DNA of 64,000 bases, taken from DSWT01 sp036845725. GTDB lineage: Bacteria; Chloroflexota; Anaerolineae; B4-G1; SLSP01. Positions within the stretch are counted from its first letter, which is position 1. The number at the start of each line of letters is the position of its first letter. Location: positions 7,503-71,502 of the forward strand of contig DAIUDK010000006.1 of the NCBI GenBank assembly GCA_036845725.1, given 5' to 3'. The position numbers were made by a program, and so were the translations under genes. The notes beneath the pieces were generated by a model. That model saw only the letters and a list, made by a program, of their open reading frames with translations. It was not told the DNA's origin and ran no database searches. This document shows, one piece after another, positions 17,381 through 27,472 of this stretch.

Positions 17381-18595
17381 ATGGCTGGACAAAAGAGAAA
17401 ATCCACCGGAATCCACGGCAGCTTCGACGTTATGTTGGGAGTGACCCTGCTGGCGCTGTTGGCCTACGGGCTGTTGATGCTGTACAGTGCAACATTCTAC
17501 GTGGGCGAAAGTTTCTGGAAAAAACAGCTCGTCTGGATTGGGCTTGGCACTATCATTATGCTGGTGATGTACAAGGTTCCTTACACAGTCTGGCAAAAAG
17601 TAGCCCTGCCATTGATGGGCACGACGCTGGTGATGTTGTTTGTGGTATTGCTGCTGGGCGAACTGATCCTAGGCGCGCAGCGCTCGCTCATCGGCGCGTC
17701 GATCCAGCCCGGCGTGCTGGCACGGCTGATCGTGGTGATTTACATCGCGGCATGGCTATCGTCAAAAGGCGAGCAGCTCAACCACGTGCGCTACGGTTTG
17801 ATCCCCTTTGCTATCATCATTGGCGTGGTCGCCGGCATGGTAGCATTACAGCCTGACCTGAGCACGGCGCTGTTGCTCGTCATCACCGGGCTGGCGATGT
17901 TCTTCTACGCGGGTGGCGACCCGATCCAGATTTTCGTATCGGTTATTTCCGGCGGCACAGCCTTTGGTTTTCTGGCCTGGCAACTGCCACACGCACGCGC
18001 GCGGCTCGTCGCGTACCTCGAATCCCTGCGCGACCCGACGCAAATGCCCTATCACGTGCACCGCGCGATCATCGCCATCGGCGAAGGCGGCATCTTGGGT
18101 GTGGGTATCGGCGGCGGGCGGTTGAAGTCCGGTTACCTACCTTTCCCCCACACCGACAGCATCTTCGCCGTCATCGCCGAGGAAGCCGGGATGCTCGGAT
18201 GTCTGTTGGTCATCATGCTCTTCATCCTGCTGGCCTATCGCGGCTACCGCATCGCTTTGGAGACGCCGGAGCCGTTTGGGTCGCTGCTCGCATTTGGAGC
18301 AACGACGATGATCATCACCGAGGCGTTACTGAACATCATGGTGATGGTCGGATTGATTCCTTTCACCGGCACGGCGCTGCCGTTCTTCACTTACGGCGGT
18401 TCGGAAATGTTGATGACGATGGCCGGCGCCGGATTATTGTTAAGCGTTTCACGCGGAAAACCCAAGAAAGGGGAAGGCGTTGTCTACAACGCAAGTACAT
18501 TCGCCAATGCGATTTTGGATCGTGGGCGGCGGGACCGGGGGGCACGTGTATCCAGCGCTCGCCGTAGTCCAAGCCCTGCAAGCCGTCGCGCCTGA
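17381..18595 (+). CDS. ftsW: Septal peptidoglycan polymerase FtsW (SEDS family)
   Basis: This 404-residue SEDS protein has about ten membrane helices and polymerises lipid II at the septum together with the transpeptidase FtsI. Family blocks are LLALLAYGLLMLYSAT near the start, GAQRSLIGASIQPG, LQPDLSTALLL, HRAIIAIGEGGILGVGIG, PHTDSIFAVIAEEAG, and TGTALPFFTYGGSEML near the end. AGGAGAAGGG precedes the ATG at 17381; an in-frame TTG at 17351 is rejected. The last 38 or so codons overlap the start of murG, giving a charged tail (RGRRDRGARVSS) with no membrane role. Such a long overlap (116 bases with the TTG start of murG) is unusual. Confidence 0.93.
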   Translation: MAGQKRKSTGIHGSFDVMLGVTLLALLAYGLLMLYSATFYVGESFWKKQLVWIGLGTIIMLVMYKVPYTVWQKVALPLMGTTLVMLFVVLLLGELILGAQRSLIGASIQPGVLARLIVVIYIAAWLSSKGEQLNHVRYGLIPFAIIIGVVAGMVALQPDLSTALLLVITGLAMFFYAGGDPIQIFVSVISGGTAFGFLAWQLPHARARLVAYLESLRDPTQMPYHVHRAIIAIGEGGILGVGIGGGRLKSGYLPFPHTDSIFAVIAEEAGMLGCLLVIMLFILLAYRGYRIALETPEPFGSLLAFGATTMIITEALLNIMVMVGLIPFTGTALPFFTYGGSEMLMTMAGAGLLLSVSRGKPKKGEGVVYNASTFANAILDRGRRDRGARVSSARRSPSPASRRA

Positions 18596-19652
18596 GACAG
18601 CCGTCGCGCCTGAGACAGCCGTCGCGCCTGACGCCGTGCTGACGTGGGTTGGCAGCGCCGGCGGTATGGAGACGCAATTGGTCGCACGCGCCGGACTGCC
18701 CTTCATCGGCATTCCCGCTGGCGGGCTGCACGGCGTCGCGCTACTGAACGCCGTGCGCAACGGCTGGCAGTTGATGCGCGGAACGTTCGCCGCTCTGCGC
18801 CATCTGCGGCGCGAGCGCCCGGACGCGATCCTGACCACCGGGGGCTACGTCGCCGGGCCAGTCGCAGTCGCGGCGGCGTGGCAGAAAGTACCGATACTCG
18901 TCTACCTGCCGGACATCGAACCGGCGCAATCGGTGAAGGCGCTCGGACGGCTGGCAACTTGCATAGGGGTAACGGTCGAGGATTCGCGGGCTTTCCTTCC
19001 GGCAGAAAAAGTCGTCGTCACCGGCTATCCTTTGGGCGAGCGCATCACCCGCTGGAGCCGCGTCACCGGACGCGAAGCACTCGGTCTGCCGCCCAACGAA
19101 CTAGTGTTATTGGTTTTTGGTGGCAGCCGGGGCGCGAGGTCGATCAACCGGACGCTACTTGCACAATTGCCAGCATTGACGGAAGTTGCAAACGTGTTAC
19201 ATGTCAGTGGCGAACTGGATTGGCCGGAAGTTTCCGCCGCGCGCGAGGCGCTACCAGAAACTGTCAGGACACGTTATCACGCATATGCCTATCTCCACGA
19301 TGAGATGGGCGCGGCAATGGCAGCAGCGGACCTGGTCATTTGCCGGGCCGGGGCTTCGATTCTGGGTGAGTCCCCATATTTTGGCCTGCCCTCGATCCTG
19401 GTCCCCTACCCTCACGCCTGGCGCTACCAGAAGGTCAACGCGGCGTGGCTCACCGACCGTGGTGCCGCCGTCGTGTTGGAAGACGCTGCACTGCCGGCAC
19501 AACTCGCTTCTACGGCACGCAGTCTACTGCTAGATGGCCCACGGCGAGAGGCGATGGCGGCAGCCGCCCGCGCGCTCGCCCGGCCCGATGCAGCGCAGCG
19601 TCTGGCGGAACTGCTGGTGCAGGTGGCGGCCCCAAAAAGAGGGATGAAATGA
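18480..19652 (+). CDS. murG: Lipid II synthase (GlcNAc transferase)
   Basis: This 390-residue GT28 enzyme adds GlcNAc to lipid I on the inner face of the membrane. The N-terminal glycine loop is GGGTGGHVYPALAVVQ. Other blocks are TGGYVAGPVAVAA, FGGSRGARSINR and the UDP-GlcNAc site RAGASILGESPYFGLPSILV. The usual xxHQxxNA motif reads YQKVNAAWL. The TTG at 18480 follows a strong purine-rich site (AAAGGGGAAGG); an ATG at 18507 that begins MRFWIVGGG is also possible and cuts the ftsW overlap to 89 bases. Residues 39-54 hold a tandem AVAPET repeat not expected in MurG. The stop overlaps the next start (ATGA). Confidence 0.94.
   Translation: MSTTQVHSPMRFWIVGGGTGGHVYPALAVVQALQAVAPETAVAPETAVAPDAVLTWVGSAGGMETQLVARAGLPFIGIPAGGLHGVALLNAVRNGWQLMRGTFAALRHLRRERPDAILTTGGYVAGPVAVAAAWQKVPILVYLPDIEPAQSVKALGRLATCIGVTVEDSRAFLPAEKVVVTGYPLGERITRWSRVTGREALGLPPNELVLLVFGGSRGARSINRTLLAQLPALTEVANVLHVSGELDWPEVSAAREALPETVRTRYHAYAYLHDEMGAAMAAADLVICRAGASILGESPYFGLPSILVPYPHAWRYQKVNAAWLTDRGAAVVLEDAALPAQLASTARSLLLDGPRREAMAAAARALARPDAAQRLAELLVQVAAPKRGMK
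18582..18631 (+). repeat. 18-bp tandem repeat in the ftsW/murG overlap
   Basis: Two full copies and one partial copy of an 18-base unit (GCCGTCGCGCCTGAGACA) lie end to end. In the murG frame they code AVAPET repeats. In the ftsW frame the first copy supplies the TGA stop. The copies are identical, so the duplication is recent or kept uniform by slippage. Confidence 0.85.
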
Positions 19653-20179
19653 TACCCATACAAACCGTGTTTTTTGGTCTGATATTGCTGTTCGGCATCA
19701 TCGGCGGGCTGCGCGGATGGGCAAAGGAACTGCTGGTCTGCTTTAGCGTGATTCTGGCGCGCTTCATCGAGATGGTGCTGCTCAGACACGTGCCGGTTAT
19801 CAACAGTTCGCTGCAGGCGTTGGCGGCCAACGATGCCAAAACCTGGTTTTACGTGCGCGGGATGCTCTTTATCATCGTCGTCTCTTTTGGCTACGCCACC
19901 ACCATCATCTCATCCGTCCTGGGCACGCGGGCGCGCAAGGAGAAGTTGCAGGACACGCTATTGGGATTTTTTCTTGGCGCTATCAACGGCTTCCTCATTA
20001 TTGGGATGTTGTGGGGATTTCTACATCAGAAAGGGTATGAGCTGTGGGGCATCACCGCACCGACCACAACACAGGCTCTGGGCATCATCCCGTATCTGCC
20101 GATTGGCTGGCTGGAAGGGCCAACGTTATTGGTAGCGGTGGCGATCGCATTCGCCTTCGTGCTCATCGTCTTTATTTGA
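19649..20179 (+). CDS. CvpA-like membrane protein within the dcw cluster
   Basis: This 176-residue protein has four to five hydrophobic helices (IQTVFFGLILLFGIIGGLRG, GMLFIIVVSFGYATTIISSV, GFFLGAINGFLIIGMLWGF, TLLVAVAIAFAFVLIVFI). Its layout and the early GLRGWAKE motif resemble the CvpA/colicin V production family, but the match is not strong. The ATG at 19649 overlaps the murG stop, and murC begins nine bases after its end, so it is clearly part of the cell-wall operon. CvpA-type genes are not usual here. A role in envelope assembly is inference from position only. Confidence 0.65.
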   Translation: MIPIQTVFFGLILLFGIIGGLRGWAKELLVCFSVILARFIEMVLLRHVPVINSSLQALAANDAKTWFYVRGMLFIIVVSFGYATTIISSVLGTRARKEKLQDTLLGFFLGAINGFLIIGMLWGFLHQKGYELWGITAPTTTQALGIIPYLPIGWLEGPTLLVAVAIAFAFVLIVFI

Positions 20180-20188
20180 GGTTGCGTC

Positions 20189-21583
20189 ATGATCAACTTG
20201 CAGCAGTTCCACGAGGTACACATCGTCGGCATCGGCGGCGCCGGAATGTCGGCGATTGCACGCGTGCTGCACGGTAAGGGACTGCGCATTCACGGTTCGG
20301 ATCAGCGGCAATCGCCACTCACCGATGCGCTGGGGGCAGAAGGCATTCCGGTGGCCATCGGGCACGCGGCGAACAACCTAGGTCAGGCCGATCTGGTGCT
20401 GATCTCCTCCGCCGTCCATGAAGACAACGCCGAGATCCAAGCAGCGAAGCGGCAAGGCATCCACGTGCTGGATCGCCCGCAGTTTCTCGGCACGCTGACG
20501 GCTGGTTACGACGTCATCGCCATCGCGGGGGCGCACGGTAAGACCACCGTCACCGGCATGACAACGCTCCTGCTATTGGAAGCGGGTCTCGACCCCACCT
20601 ACATCGTAGGCGGGGTGATGGCGGACCTGGGCACCAACGGCCACGCCGGGACCGGGAAGCATTTCGTGATCGAAGCAGATGAATACCGCAGCACGTTTTT
20701 GGCGCTCAAACCGGCCATCGCCGTCGTGACGAACGTGGAATTCGATCACCCGGACAGCTTCCCCAGCGCGCGCTTTGTGCGGATGGCCTTCGGTAACTTC
20801 GTAGACAACATCCACGCAGACGGCACGTTGATCGCCTGCAACGACGATAAACTGGCGCACGCCATCGCGGCGTCGTATCACGCCAATGGCGGAAATTTGA
20901 TGCTGTATGGGCAAAATGAGGGCATCGGGTTGACGTGGCGCGCCATCGACATTCGCGCGAACGAGCAGGGCGGCGTAAGTTTCACCGCCCGACTGGGCGC
21001 GGAGGTGATGGGCGATATCCACCTACGCGTGCCCGGCAACTATAACGCCGTCAACGCGCTGGCGGTGTTGAGTGTAGCCGAGGTTTTGGGGATCAAATGG
21101 ACGGTCGCCCGCGCGGCGCTGGAACGGTTCACCGGCACGGCGCGGCGCTTCGAAGTGTTGGGGGACGTGGATGGCATCGTCGTCATCGATGATTATGCCC
21201 ACCACCCCACGCAAATTCGCAACGTCCTGCAGGCAGCGCGGCAGCGCTATCCGGGACGGCGCATCGTCGCCGCGTGGGAGCCGCACACGTTTAGCCGCGT
21301 CAAGACGCTGCATGCCGATTTTATGACAGCGTTCGCGGAAGCCGATCAGGTGTTTGTATTGCCCATCTACGCGGCGCGCGAAAGCGACGATGGCACGCTG
21401 ACATCCGACACGCTGGCGCAACAGATCAAGCATCCGTCAGTCGGCGCGTTTGCGACGCTAGAAGAGGCCATCCATCGCCTCACCGAGCAGGCACAAACCG
21501 GCGATGTCATCCTAATGCTGGGCGCGGGTAACGAGTACATCGTGGGCAAGCGTCTCGTCTTCGAACTGGAACGCACCAGTTGA
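20189..21583 (+). CDS. murC: UDP-MurNAc:L-alanine ligase
   Basis: This 464-residue ligase starts the stem peptide by adding L-Ala to UDP-MurNAc. The nucleotide-sugar domain has HIVGIGGAGMSAIARVL. The ATP loop is AIAGAHGKTTVTGM with Lys118. EADEYRSTFLALKP, NVEFDHPDSF, FTGTARRFEVLG and IDDYAHHPTQIRNVL are MurC hallmarks; the HHPT segment binds substrate. GAGG precedes the ATG. Length is typical. Confidence 0.96.
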   Translation: MINLQQFHEVHIVGIGGAGMSAIARVLHGKGLRIHGSDQRQSPLTDALGAEGIPVAIGHAANNLGQADLVLISSAVHEDNAEIQAAKRQGIHVLDRPQFLGTLTAGYDVIAIAGAHGKTTVTGMTTLLLLEAGLDPTYIVGGVMADLGTNGHAGTGKHFVIEADEYRSTFLALKPAIAVVTNVEFDHPDSFPSARFVRMAFGNFVDNIHADGTLIACNDDKLAHAIAASYHANGGNLMLYGQNEGIGLTWRAIDIRANEQGGVSFTARLGAEVMGDIHLRVPGNYNAVNALAVLSVAEVLGIKWTVARAALERFTGTARRFEVLGDVDGIVVIDDYAHHPTQIRNVLQAARQRYPGRRIVAAWEPHTFSRVKTLHADFMTAFAEADQVFVLPIYAARESDDGTLTSDTLAQQIKHPSVGAFATLEEAIHRLTEQAQTGDVILMLGAGNEYIVGKRLVFELERTS

Positions 21584-21672
21584 TTGAAGCATGGTGGGGT
21601 GAAGATTTGGAAATCGTACGGAACGGATTCGCCATTTGCAATTTACCATCTGCCATTTGTTACGGAGGGACT

Positions 21673-21819
21673 ATGTCACGTTTAACACGTTGGTTCATCA
21701 AATTCACGGGCATCAAAGGGCGTCAGGAAGCGCGCTACCGGGCCTATCATTCCGAGGCGCTGACTGCCAAGATGCGGGTGGTTAAACGGGCCCAGGGAAA
21801 GCAAAAGGGAGGCCGGTAA
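21673..21819 (+). CDS. Small basic protein (48 aa) between murC and murB
   Basis: ATG at 21673 follows a strong GGAGGGA site and opens a 48-residue frame: MSRLTRWFIKFTGIKGRQEA at the start and KRAQGKQKGGR at the end. It is very basic (Arg/Lys rich) with an amphipathic first helix (RLTRWFIKF). It ends four bases before the murB start and so is translated in the operon. I do not recognise a family. Membrane-surface or RNA binding would suit its charge, but this is a guess. The upstream stretch to murC (21590-21665) contains CATTTG words typical of the intergenic repeats in this window. Confidence 0.55.
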   Translation: MSRLTRWFIKFTGIKGRQEARYRAYHSEALTAKMRVVKRAQGKQKGGR

Positions 21820-21823
21820 CGCC

Positions 21824-22774
21824 GTGCGTGTCGAGCGCGCGCAGGCCGAAATCGCGGCGACGTTAGGTGACGCCGCGCAGCGCGATGTTCCGTTGGCGCG
21901 GTATTCTAGGGTCGGCATTGGTGGACCGGCGGAACTGTTGGTCATCGCGCGCGACCGCGACACGCTTATTCAGGCCATCCGTTTGGCGCAAGAGGTCGGA
22001 ATACCATGGCGAGTCTTCGGTGGATTGACCAACATGCTTCTGCCCGATGGCGGATTGCACGGTATGGTCGTTCTCAATCACGCGCGCGGCGTGGAGTACG
22101 ACACAGCGACATGCCGAGTGGTTGTCGAATCCGGCGCCATTATCGCCACAGTTGCGCAGGAGACCACACGTAGGGGTTGGGGTGGGTTAACGTGGGCGGT
22201 GGGACTGCCCGGCACAGCCGGTGGAGCGGTGGTGAACAATGCAGGCGCATTCGGCGGCGAAATCGCCAAAATGCTTATCGCTGCCGAGATATTGACACCG
22301 GACGGGCACATTCAAACGGTAGAGCCGGACTGGTTCGCGTTCCAGTACCGGTACAGCAAGCTCAAGGCGACGAAGATGCAGGTGATCGTGGTCAGTGCAA
22401 CGCTACAATTGACGCTGCGCGACCCGGCAGCGCTGGCGGCGAAAGCGACCGAATACACCGAGCGCCGCCAGCGCACCCAGCCAGCGGGCCGGACGCTGGG
22501 TTCGACGTTCAAGAATCCGCCTGGCGAACCGGGTAAGCCCGGAGATTACGCCGGGCGCTTGATCGAAGCGGCGGGGTTGAAGGGCACACGGCACGGCGGA
22601 TGCGTAATCTCAGAACAGCATGCCAACTTTATCATGAATGAGGGCAATGGCACGGCAGCCGATTACCAGGCCCTGATCGACCTGGTCCAGGCAGAAGTCC
22701 AGCGGCAATTCGGTGTCCGCCTTGAGCCAGAAATCGAGATTATTTCAGATCTAGGATTGGAGATTGAAGATTGA
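21824..22774 (+). CDS. murB: UDP-N-acetylenolpyruvoylglucosamine reductase
   Basis: This 316-residue FAD enzyme reduces UDP-GlcNAc-enolpyruvate to UDP-MurNAc with NADPH. The FAD-binding block reads FGGLTNMLLPDGG in place of the usual GxGSNLL. GLPGTAGGAVVNNAGAFGGE, YRYSKLK and LGSTFKNPPGEP follow; the Ser in GSTFKNP is the catalytic proton donor position. The C-terminal segment ISEQHANFIMN is standard. The start is GTG after GGGAGG. Its stop shares bases with the TTG start of ddl. Confidence 0.93.
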   Translation: MRVERAQAEIAATLGDAAQRDVPLARYSRVGIGGPAELLVIARDRDTLIQAIRLAQEVGIPWRVFGGLTNMLLPDGGLHGMVVLNHARGVEYDTATCRVVVESGAIIATVAQETTRRGWGGLTWAVGLPGTAGGAVVNNAGAFGGEIAKMLIAAEILTPDGHIQTVEPDWFAFQYRYSKLKATKMQVIVVSATLQLTLRDPAALAAKATEYTERRQRTQPAGRTLGSTFKNPPGEPGKPGDYAGRLIEAAGLKGTRHGGCVISEQHANFIMNEGNGTAADYQALIDLVQAEVQRQFGVRLEPEIEIISDLGLEIED

Positions 22775-23961
22775 AAACGGAACGGGTGAAAGTAGCGGTG
22801 TTATTCGGCGGGCGCTCCGGCGAACACGAAGTGAGCATCATGTCGGCTCGCTCGGTGATGCGCGCGCTAGATCCGGAGAAATACGAGGCGATCCCGGTGG
22901 GAATCACCCGGCAGGGACGCTGGCTCGTCGGTGCGGATCCGATGAAGGCGCTGGAAAGCGAGGATCTCACCGGGACGCAGTTCGCCGCCATTTTCGCCGA
23001 TCCGTCCAAGCAAGGACTGTGGGCTGACACTGAGGCCCAAGCGGCGACAAATAATCATCTCGCCACCATCGAAAGTGGCGACGAGAGTACACCGCATCCT
23101 GCGGCATTGGCCTCCCTCTCGCGGGTGGACGTCGTCTTCCCGGTGCTACACGGGACGTTCGGCGAGGACGGCACGGTGCAGGGCTTGCTCGAACTGGCGG
23201 GCGTGCCCTACGTGGGCGGCGGCGTGCTCAACTCGGCGCTGGCGATGGACAAAATCGCCTTCAAGGACGTCGTCAAGGCGCGGGGGTTGCCCATCATGGA
23301 TTACGTATGGACGACGCGCCGGCAGTGGCTGGCCGAACCGGAGACGGTAATGGACGAGGTCGAGCGCAAACTCGGTTATCCCATCTTCACCAAGCCGGCC
23401 AATCTGGGGTCGAGCGTCGGCATCACTAAATGTCACGACCGCACCGAATTGCAACAAGGGATGGATGAAGCCGCACTTTACGACCGCCGCATTCTGGCGG
23501 AGTGGGCTGTGCCCGACGCGCGCGAGATCGAAGTGAGCGTCCTGGGCAACGAGAACCCGATGGCATCGGTGCCCGGCGAAATCATCCCCAGCCGCGAATT
23601 CTACGACTATTACGCGAAATATCTGGATGATGGCGAAGAGGCATCGGAACTGCTGATCCCGGCGCCGCTGGACGAGGCCATGACCCGGCAGATACAGCAT
23701 TTGGCGGTCGAGGCCTACCGCGCCATCGATGGCACAGGCATGGCGCGGGTAGATTTTCTACTCAGCCGCACGACGGGCGAGCTTTATCTGAACGAGATCA
23801 ACACCATCCCGGGGTTTACCAATATCAGCATGTATCCCAAGCTGTGGGAGGCATCAGGCATACCATACGACCGTTTACTGGAATGGCTCATCGACTTGGC
23901 GTTGGACCGGCAAGCAGAGAACGCACGATCCGTGAGGGTTTTCCGACCGAGCGAGAAATGA
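22771..23961 (+). CDS. ddl: D-alanine:D-alanine ligase
   Basis: This 396-residue ATP-grasp enzyme makes D-Ala-D-Ala for MurF. The N-terminal domain has VLFGGRSGEHEVSIMSA. The active site is built from LHGTFGEDGTVQGLLELAG, PYVGGGVLNSALAMDK, FTKPANLGSSVGI and LNEINTIPGFTNISMYP; the Asn-Glu-Ile-Asn residues bind magnesium. The Tyr that selects D-Ala over D-lactate cannot be placed with certainty. The TTG start overlaps the murB stop (TTGA); a GTG at 22786 is an alternative. Confidence 0.94.
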   Translation: MKTERVKVAVLFGGRSGEHEVSIMSARSVMRALDPEKYEAIPVGITRQGRWLVGADPMKALESEDLTGTQFAAIFADPSKQGLWADTEAQAATNNHLATIESGDESTPHPAALASLSRVDVVFPVLHGTFGEDGTVQGLLELAGVPYVGGGVLNSALAMDKIAFKDVVKARGLPIMDYVWTTRRQWLAEPETVMDEVERKLGYPIFTKPANLGSSVGITKCHDRTELQQGMDEAALYDRRILAEWAVPDAREIEVSVLGNENPMASVPGEIIPSREFYDYYAKYLDDGEEASELLIPAPLDEAMTRQIQHLAVEAYRAIDGTGMARVDFLLSRTTGELYLNEINTIPGFTNISMYPKLWEASGIPYDRLLEWLIDLALDRQAENARSVRVFRPSEK

Positions 23962-24038
23962 AAATGCGTGAATACGTAACTCCAGACCCATTACGCATTA
24001 CAATTACTGATTACTGTGACACAGACTGAGGCAGCGAT

Positions 24039-24908
24039 ATGAAAAAGAAGCCAGAGCAACGACCATATTATCGCACTGCCGCTTTGCTAGGCGCGCAGCA
24101 GCGGCCATACGGTGGCAGGTCCCGCACCACGTCCGCACGGACAGGCATTTCCAATTCACGTGCGCGTGCGGTAGATGCGCAACTGTATATCCCCTGGAAA
24201 CTCATCGTACTGCTCACACTCATCGGGACTGCGGTTATCTGGCTCCTCGTGGATAACCGTTGGTATCTGATGAGCCAGAACATTCGCGTGACAGGAGCCA
24301 GTTCCCAGGAAACGGCCTTCAATGTGGCAGTCGCGTCGGATTTGCTGGGCTGGCACGGCCTGCGGCTGCGCCCTCACGCTGCTGCCGCCGCCATTATGGA
24401 GCAAGTTCCCGCCATCACCGCAGCCCAGGTCGAGTGCAGCCGCTTTCCAGCGGCATGTGTCATCTACGTGCAAGAGCGTCAGCCGGTCCTCAATTGGGTG
24501 ACGGAGAACGCAATCTATGGAATCGACGCAGAAGGCGTACTTTTGCCCTTCCCCGAGGTGCGTGCCGGGCTGCCTGTGGTGCGCGGCCCACTGCCCGAAG
24601 GGGATAACAGCCGCACACGGGTCGCCGTATCGGAAGGTGTGACGGCATTGGCAGCACTCGGCATCGACTCGACGGCAGACGGAAATGGCCTAGAATATCA
24701 CCCGGAACGTGGCCTGATCTGGACCGACCCACAGGGCCGGCGGGTCGCTTTCGGCGTCGGGGCAGATATGGAAGCGAGATGGAGCATTTACGTCGCGCTG
24801 ATCGCGCATCTGGAAGCGCGCACCGTTGCCGGCAACGGCGTCTTCCCCTGGACGATAGACGTGCGCTTCCCCGAAGGTCCAACGTACTCACTCGAACGCT
24901 TGTGGTAA
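24039..24908 (+). CDS. ftsQ: FtsQ/DivIB-type division protein
   Basis: This 289-residue protein has a long basic cytoplasmic N-terminus (about 48 residues), one transmembrane helix at about 52-70 (WKLIVLLTLIGTAVIWLLV), and an outside POTRA-like domain starting IRVTGASSQE. The later YVQERQPVLNWV and YGIDAEGVLLPF segments match the FtsQ domain that contacts FtsL/FtsB. Identity is low in this family, but length, topology and the position before ftsA are diagnostic. GAGG lies upstream of the ATG. The 78-base gap before it holds TTAC/GTAA words like other intergenic repeats here. Confidence 0.88.
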   Translation: MKKKPEQRPYYRTAALLGAQQRPYGGRSRTTSARTGISNSRARAVDAQLYIPWKLIVLLTLIGTAVIWLLVDNRWYLMSQNIRVTGASSQETAFNVAVASDLLGWHGLRLRPHAAAAAIMEQVPAITAAQVECSRFPAACVIYVQERQPVLNWVTENAIYGIDAEGVLLPFPEVRAGLPVVRGPLPEGDNSRTRVAVSEGVTALAALGIDSTADGNGLEYHPERGLIWTDPQGRRVAFGVGADMEARWSIYVALIAHLEARTVAGNGVFPWTIDVRFPEGPTYSLERLW

Positions 24909-24926
24909 AGTAAAGGGGGTGTTAAT

Positions 24927-26150
24927 GTGGAACGATCGGTTGTAGGTATCGATATTGGCAGTCACCGCATCCTGGTATTGGTGGGCGAGGTGACAGAGAC
25001 AGAGGGTACGCGCATCGTCGGTGTTGGCAGCGTACCCAGCAAGGGTATCAAAAAGGGCGTGGTCGTCAATGTGAACGAGGCTACCACCGCCATCGCCGAA
25101 GCCGTAGAACGCGCAGAACAAAGCTCCGGCTACCAGATCGAACGTGCCTACGTCGGCGTGACGGGCGCGCACATAAGCTCGCGCAATAGCCAGGGTGTGG
25201 TTGGCGTGATGCGACGTGACCGTGGTATTATGCCCGACGACGTGGATCGCGTCCTGGAAGCCGCCGGTGCGATCGTCCTGCCGCAAAACCAGGAACTGAT
25301 CCATATCATCCCCCGCAGCTACACGGTGGATGGGCAACAGGGCGTGCGCGATCCACTGGGGATGCACGGGTTCCGCCTGGAAGTCGAAGCCCACGTAGTG
25401 ATGGCATCGAGCACGGCAGTGCAGAACCTGCAAAAGTGCGTGCAGGGCGCGGGCATCGAGGTCAGTGAATTGGTGCTCACCGGGCTGGCGTCGGGTAAGG
25501 CGATGCTCTCCGATACGGAGAAAGAGATGGGCGTGGTGCTCGTCGATATTGGGGAAGGTACCACCGACATCGCTATCTTCATCGAGGGGACGGTGTGGCA
25601 CACGCGCTCGCTGGCATTGGGCGGCGAATACATCACCAACGACATCGCCATCGGCCTACGACTGCCGTCGGAAATCGCCGAGCAAGTGAAGATACAGCAC
25701 GGGCACGCGCTGGCCGCGCAAGTCGCCGAAGATGAGCGCTTCACCATCTCCCCTTATGGTGAAGGCAGCCCAATAGTGGTGCCGCGGTGGAAACTCGCGC
25801 AAATCGTCCAGGCGCGCTGCGAAGAAATCCTGGAAAACGTGCAGCAGGAGATCAAACGCTCCGGGTACGATGGCCTGCTGCCCGCGGGTCTGGTGCTATG
25901 CGGCGGCACGGCGCAGTTGCCGGGTCTGCGCGAACTGGCGCGCGACCTGTTCCAACTACCGGTGCAAATCGGCGTACCGAAGAATATCTCCGGTTTAACT
26001 GATCAAGTCGCCAATCCGAGCGCTGCTGTCGCAGTGGGATTGGTGGAATGGATGCCCATGTGGGAAGAAGGTGGTGGGGGATGGCGCACGGTGCGCATCC
26101 CGTGGTGGAAACGTTTAGGGCCCTGGCTCAAGACACTCTTGCCAGGATAA
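24927..26150 (+). CDS. ftsA: Cell-division protein FtsA
   Basis: This 407-residue actin-like ATPase tethers FtsZ to the membrane. The phosphate-1 motif is VVGIDIGSHRILVLVGEV and the phosphate-2 motif is LVDIGEGTTDIAIF. The SHS2-type 1C domain lies at roughly 85-165 (AYVGVTGAHISSRNSQGV). VLCGGTAQLPGL is the adenosine motif. The C-terminus WWKRLGPWLKTLLPG is an amphipathic helix suited for membrane binding. The GTG start follows AAGGGGGTG. Its place between ftsQ and ftsZ confirms the call. Confidence 0.95.
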   Translation: MERSVVGIDIGSHRILVLVGEVTETEGTRIVGVGSVPSKGIKKGVVVNVNEATTAIAEAVERAEQSSGYQIERAYVGVTGAHISSRNSQGVVGVMRRDRGIMPDDVDRVLEAAGAIVLPQNQELIHIIPRSYTVDGQQGVRDPLGMHGFRLEVEAHVVMASSTAVQNLQKCVQGAGIEVSELVLTGLASGKAMLSDTEKEMGVVLVDIGEGTTDIAIFIEGTVWHTRSLALGGEYITNDIAIGLRLPSEIAEQVKIQHGHALAAQVAEDERFTISPYGEGSPIVVPRWKLAQIVQARCEEILENVQQEIKRSGYDGLLPAGLVLCGGTAQLPGLRELARDLFQLPVQIGVPKNISGLTDQVANPSAAVAVGLVEWMPMWEEGGGGWRTVRIPWWKRLGPWLKTLLPG

Positions 26151-26157
26151 CTTGGGT

Positions 26158-26220
26158 ATCCTGGCGAAGGTTCAGAACGATAGTCTCAAAAAGATTCTCA
26201 TTCGCAACCTTCGCAAGGAT
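26158..26220 (+). promoter_or_regulatory. Long inverted repeat between ftsA and ftsZ
   Basis: ATCCTGGCGAAGGTT (26158-26172) and AACCTTCGCAAGGAT (26206-26220) pair over 15 positions with a single G-A mismatch and a 33-base loop. The same core arms, CCTGGCGAAGG and CCTxCGCAAGG, occur at 58991-59037 with the mismatch in the same place. It could be an RNA element controlling ftsZ expression or a dispersed repeat. Confidence 0.55.
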
Positions 26221-26329
26221 GGCTAAGATGGGAAATCGATGGTCAACATAGCGGCAGAAGGAAGGTAGAACGATGAATTATAGGAGTTTGTCAACACAGA
26301 GGAAAACATACTTTGACGGAGGTGCGACT

Positions 26330-27436
<1,107 letters not shown>

Positions 27437-27472
27437 GTGGCAAATCGGTAAACGGCAGATGTGAGGCTGAGG

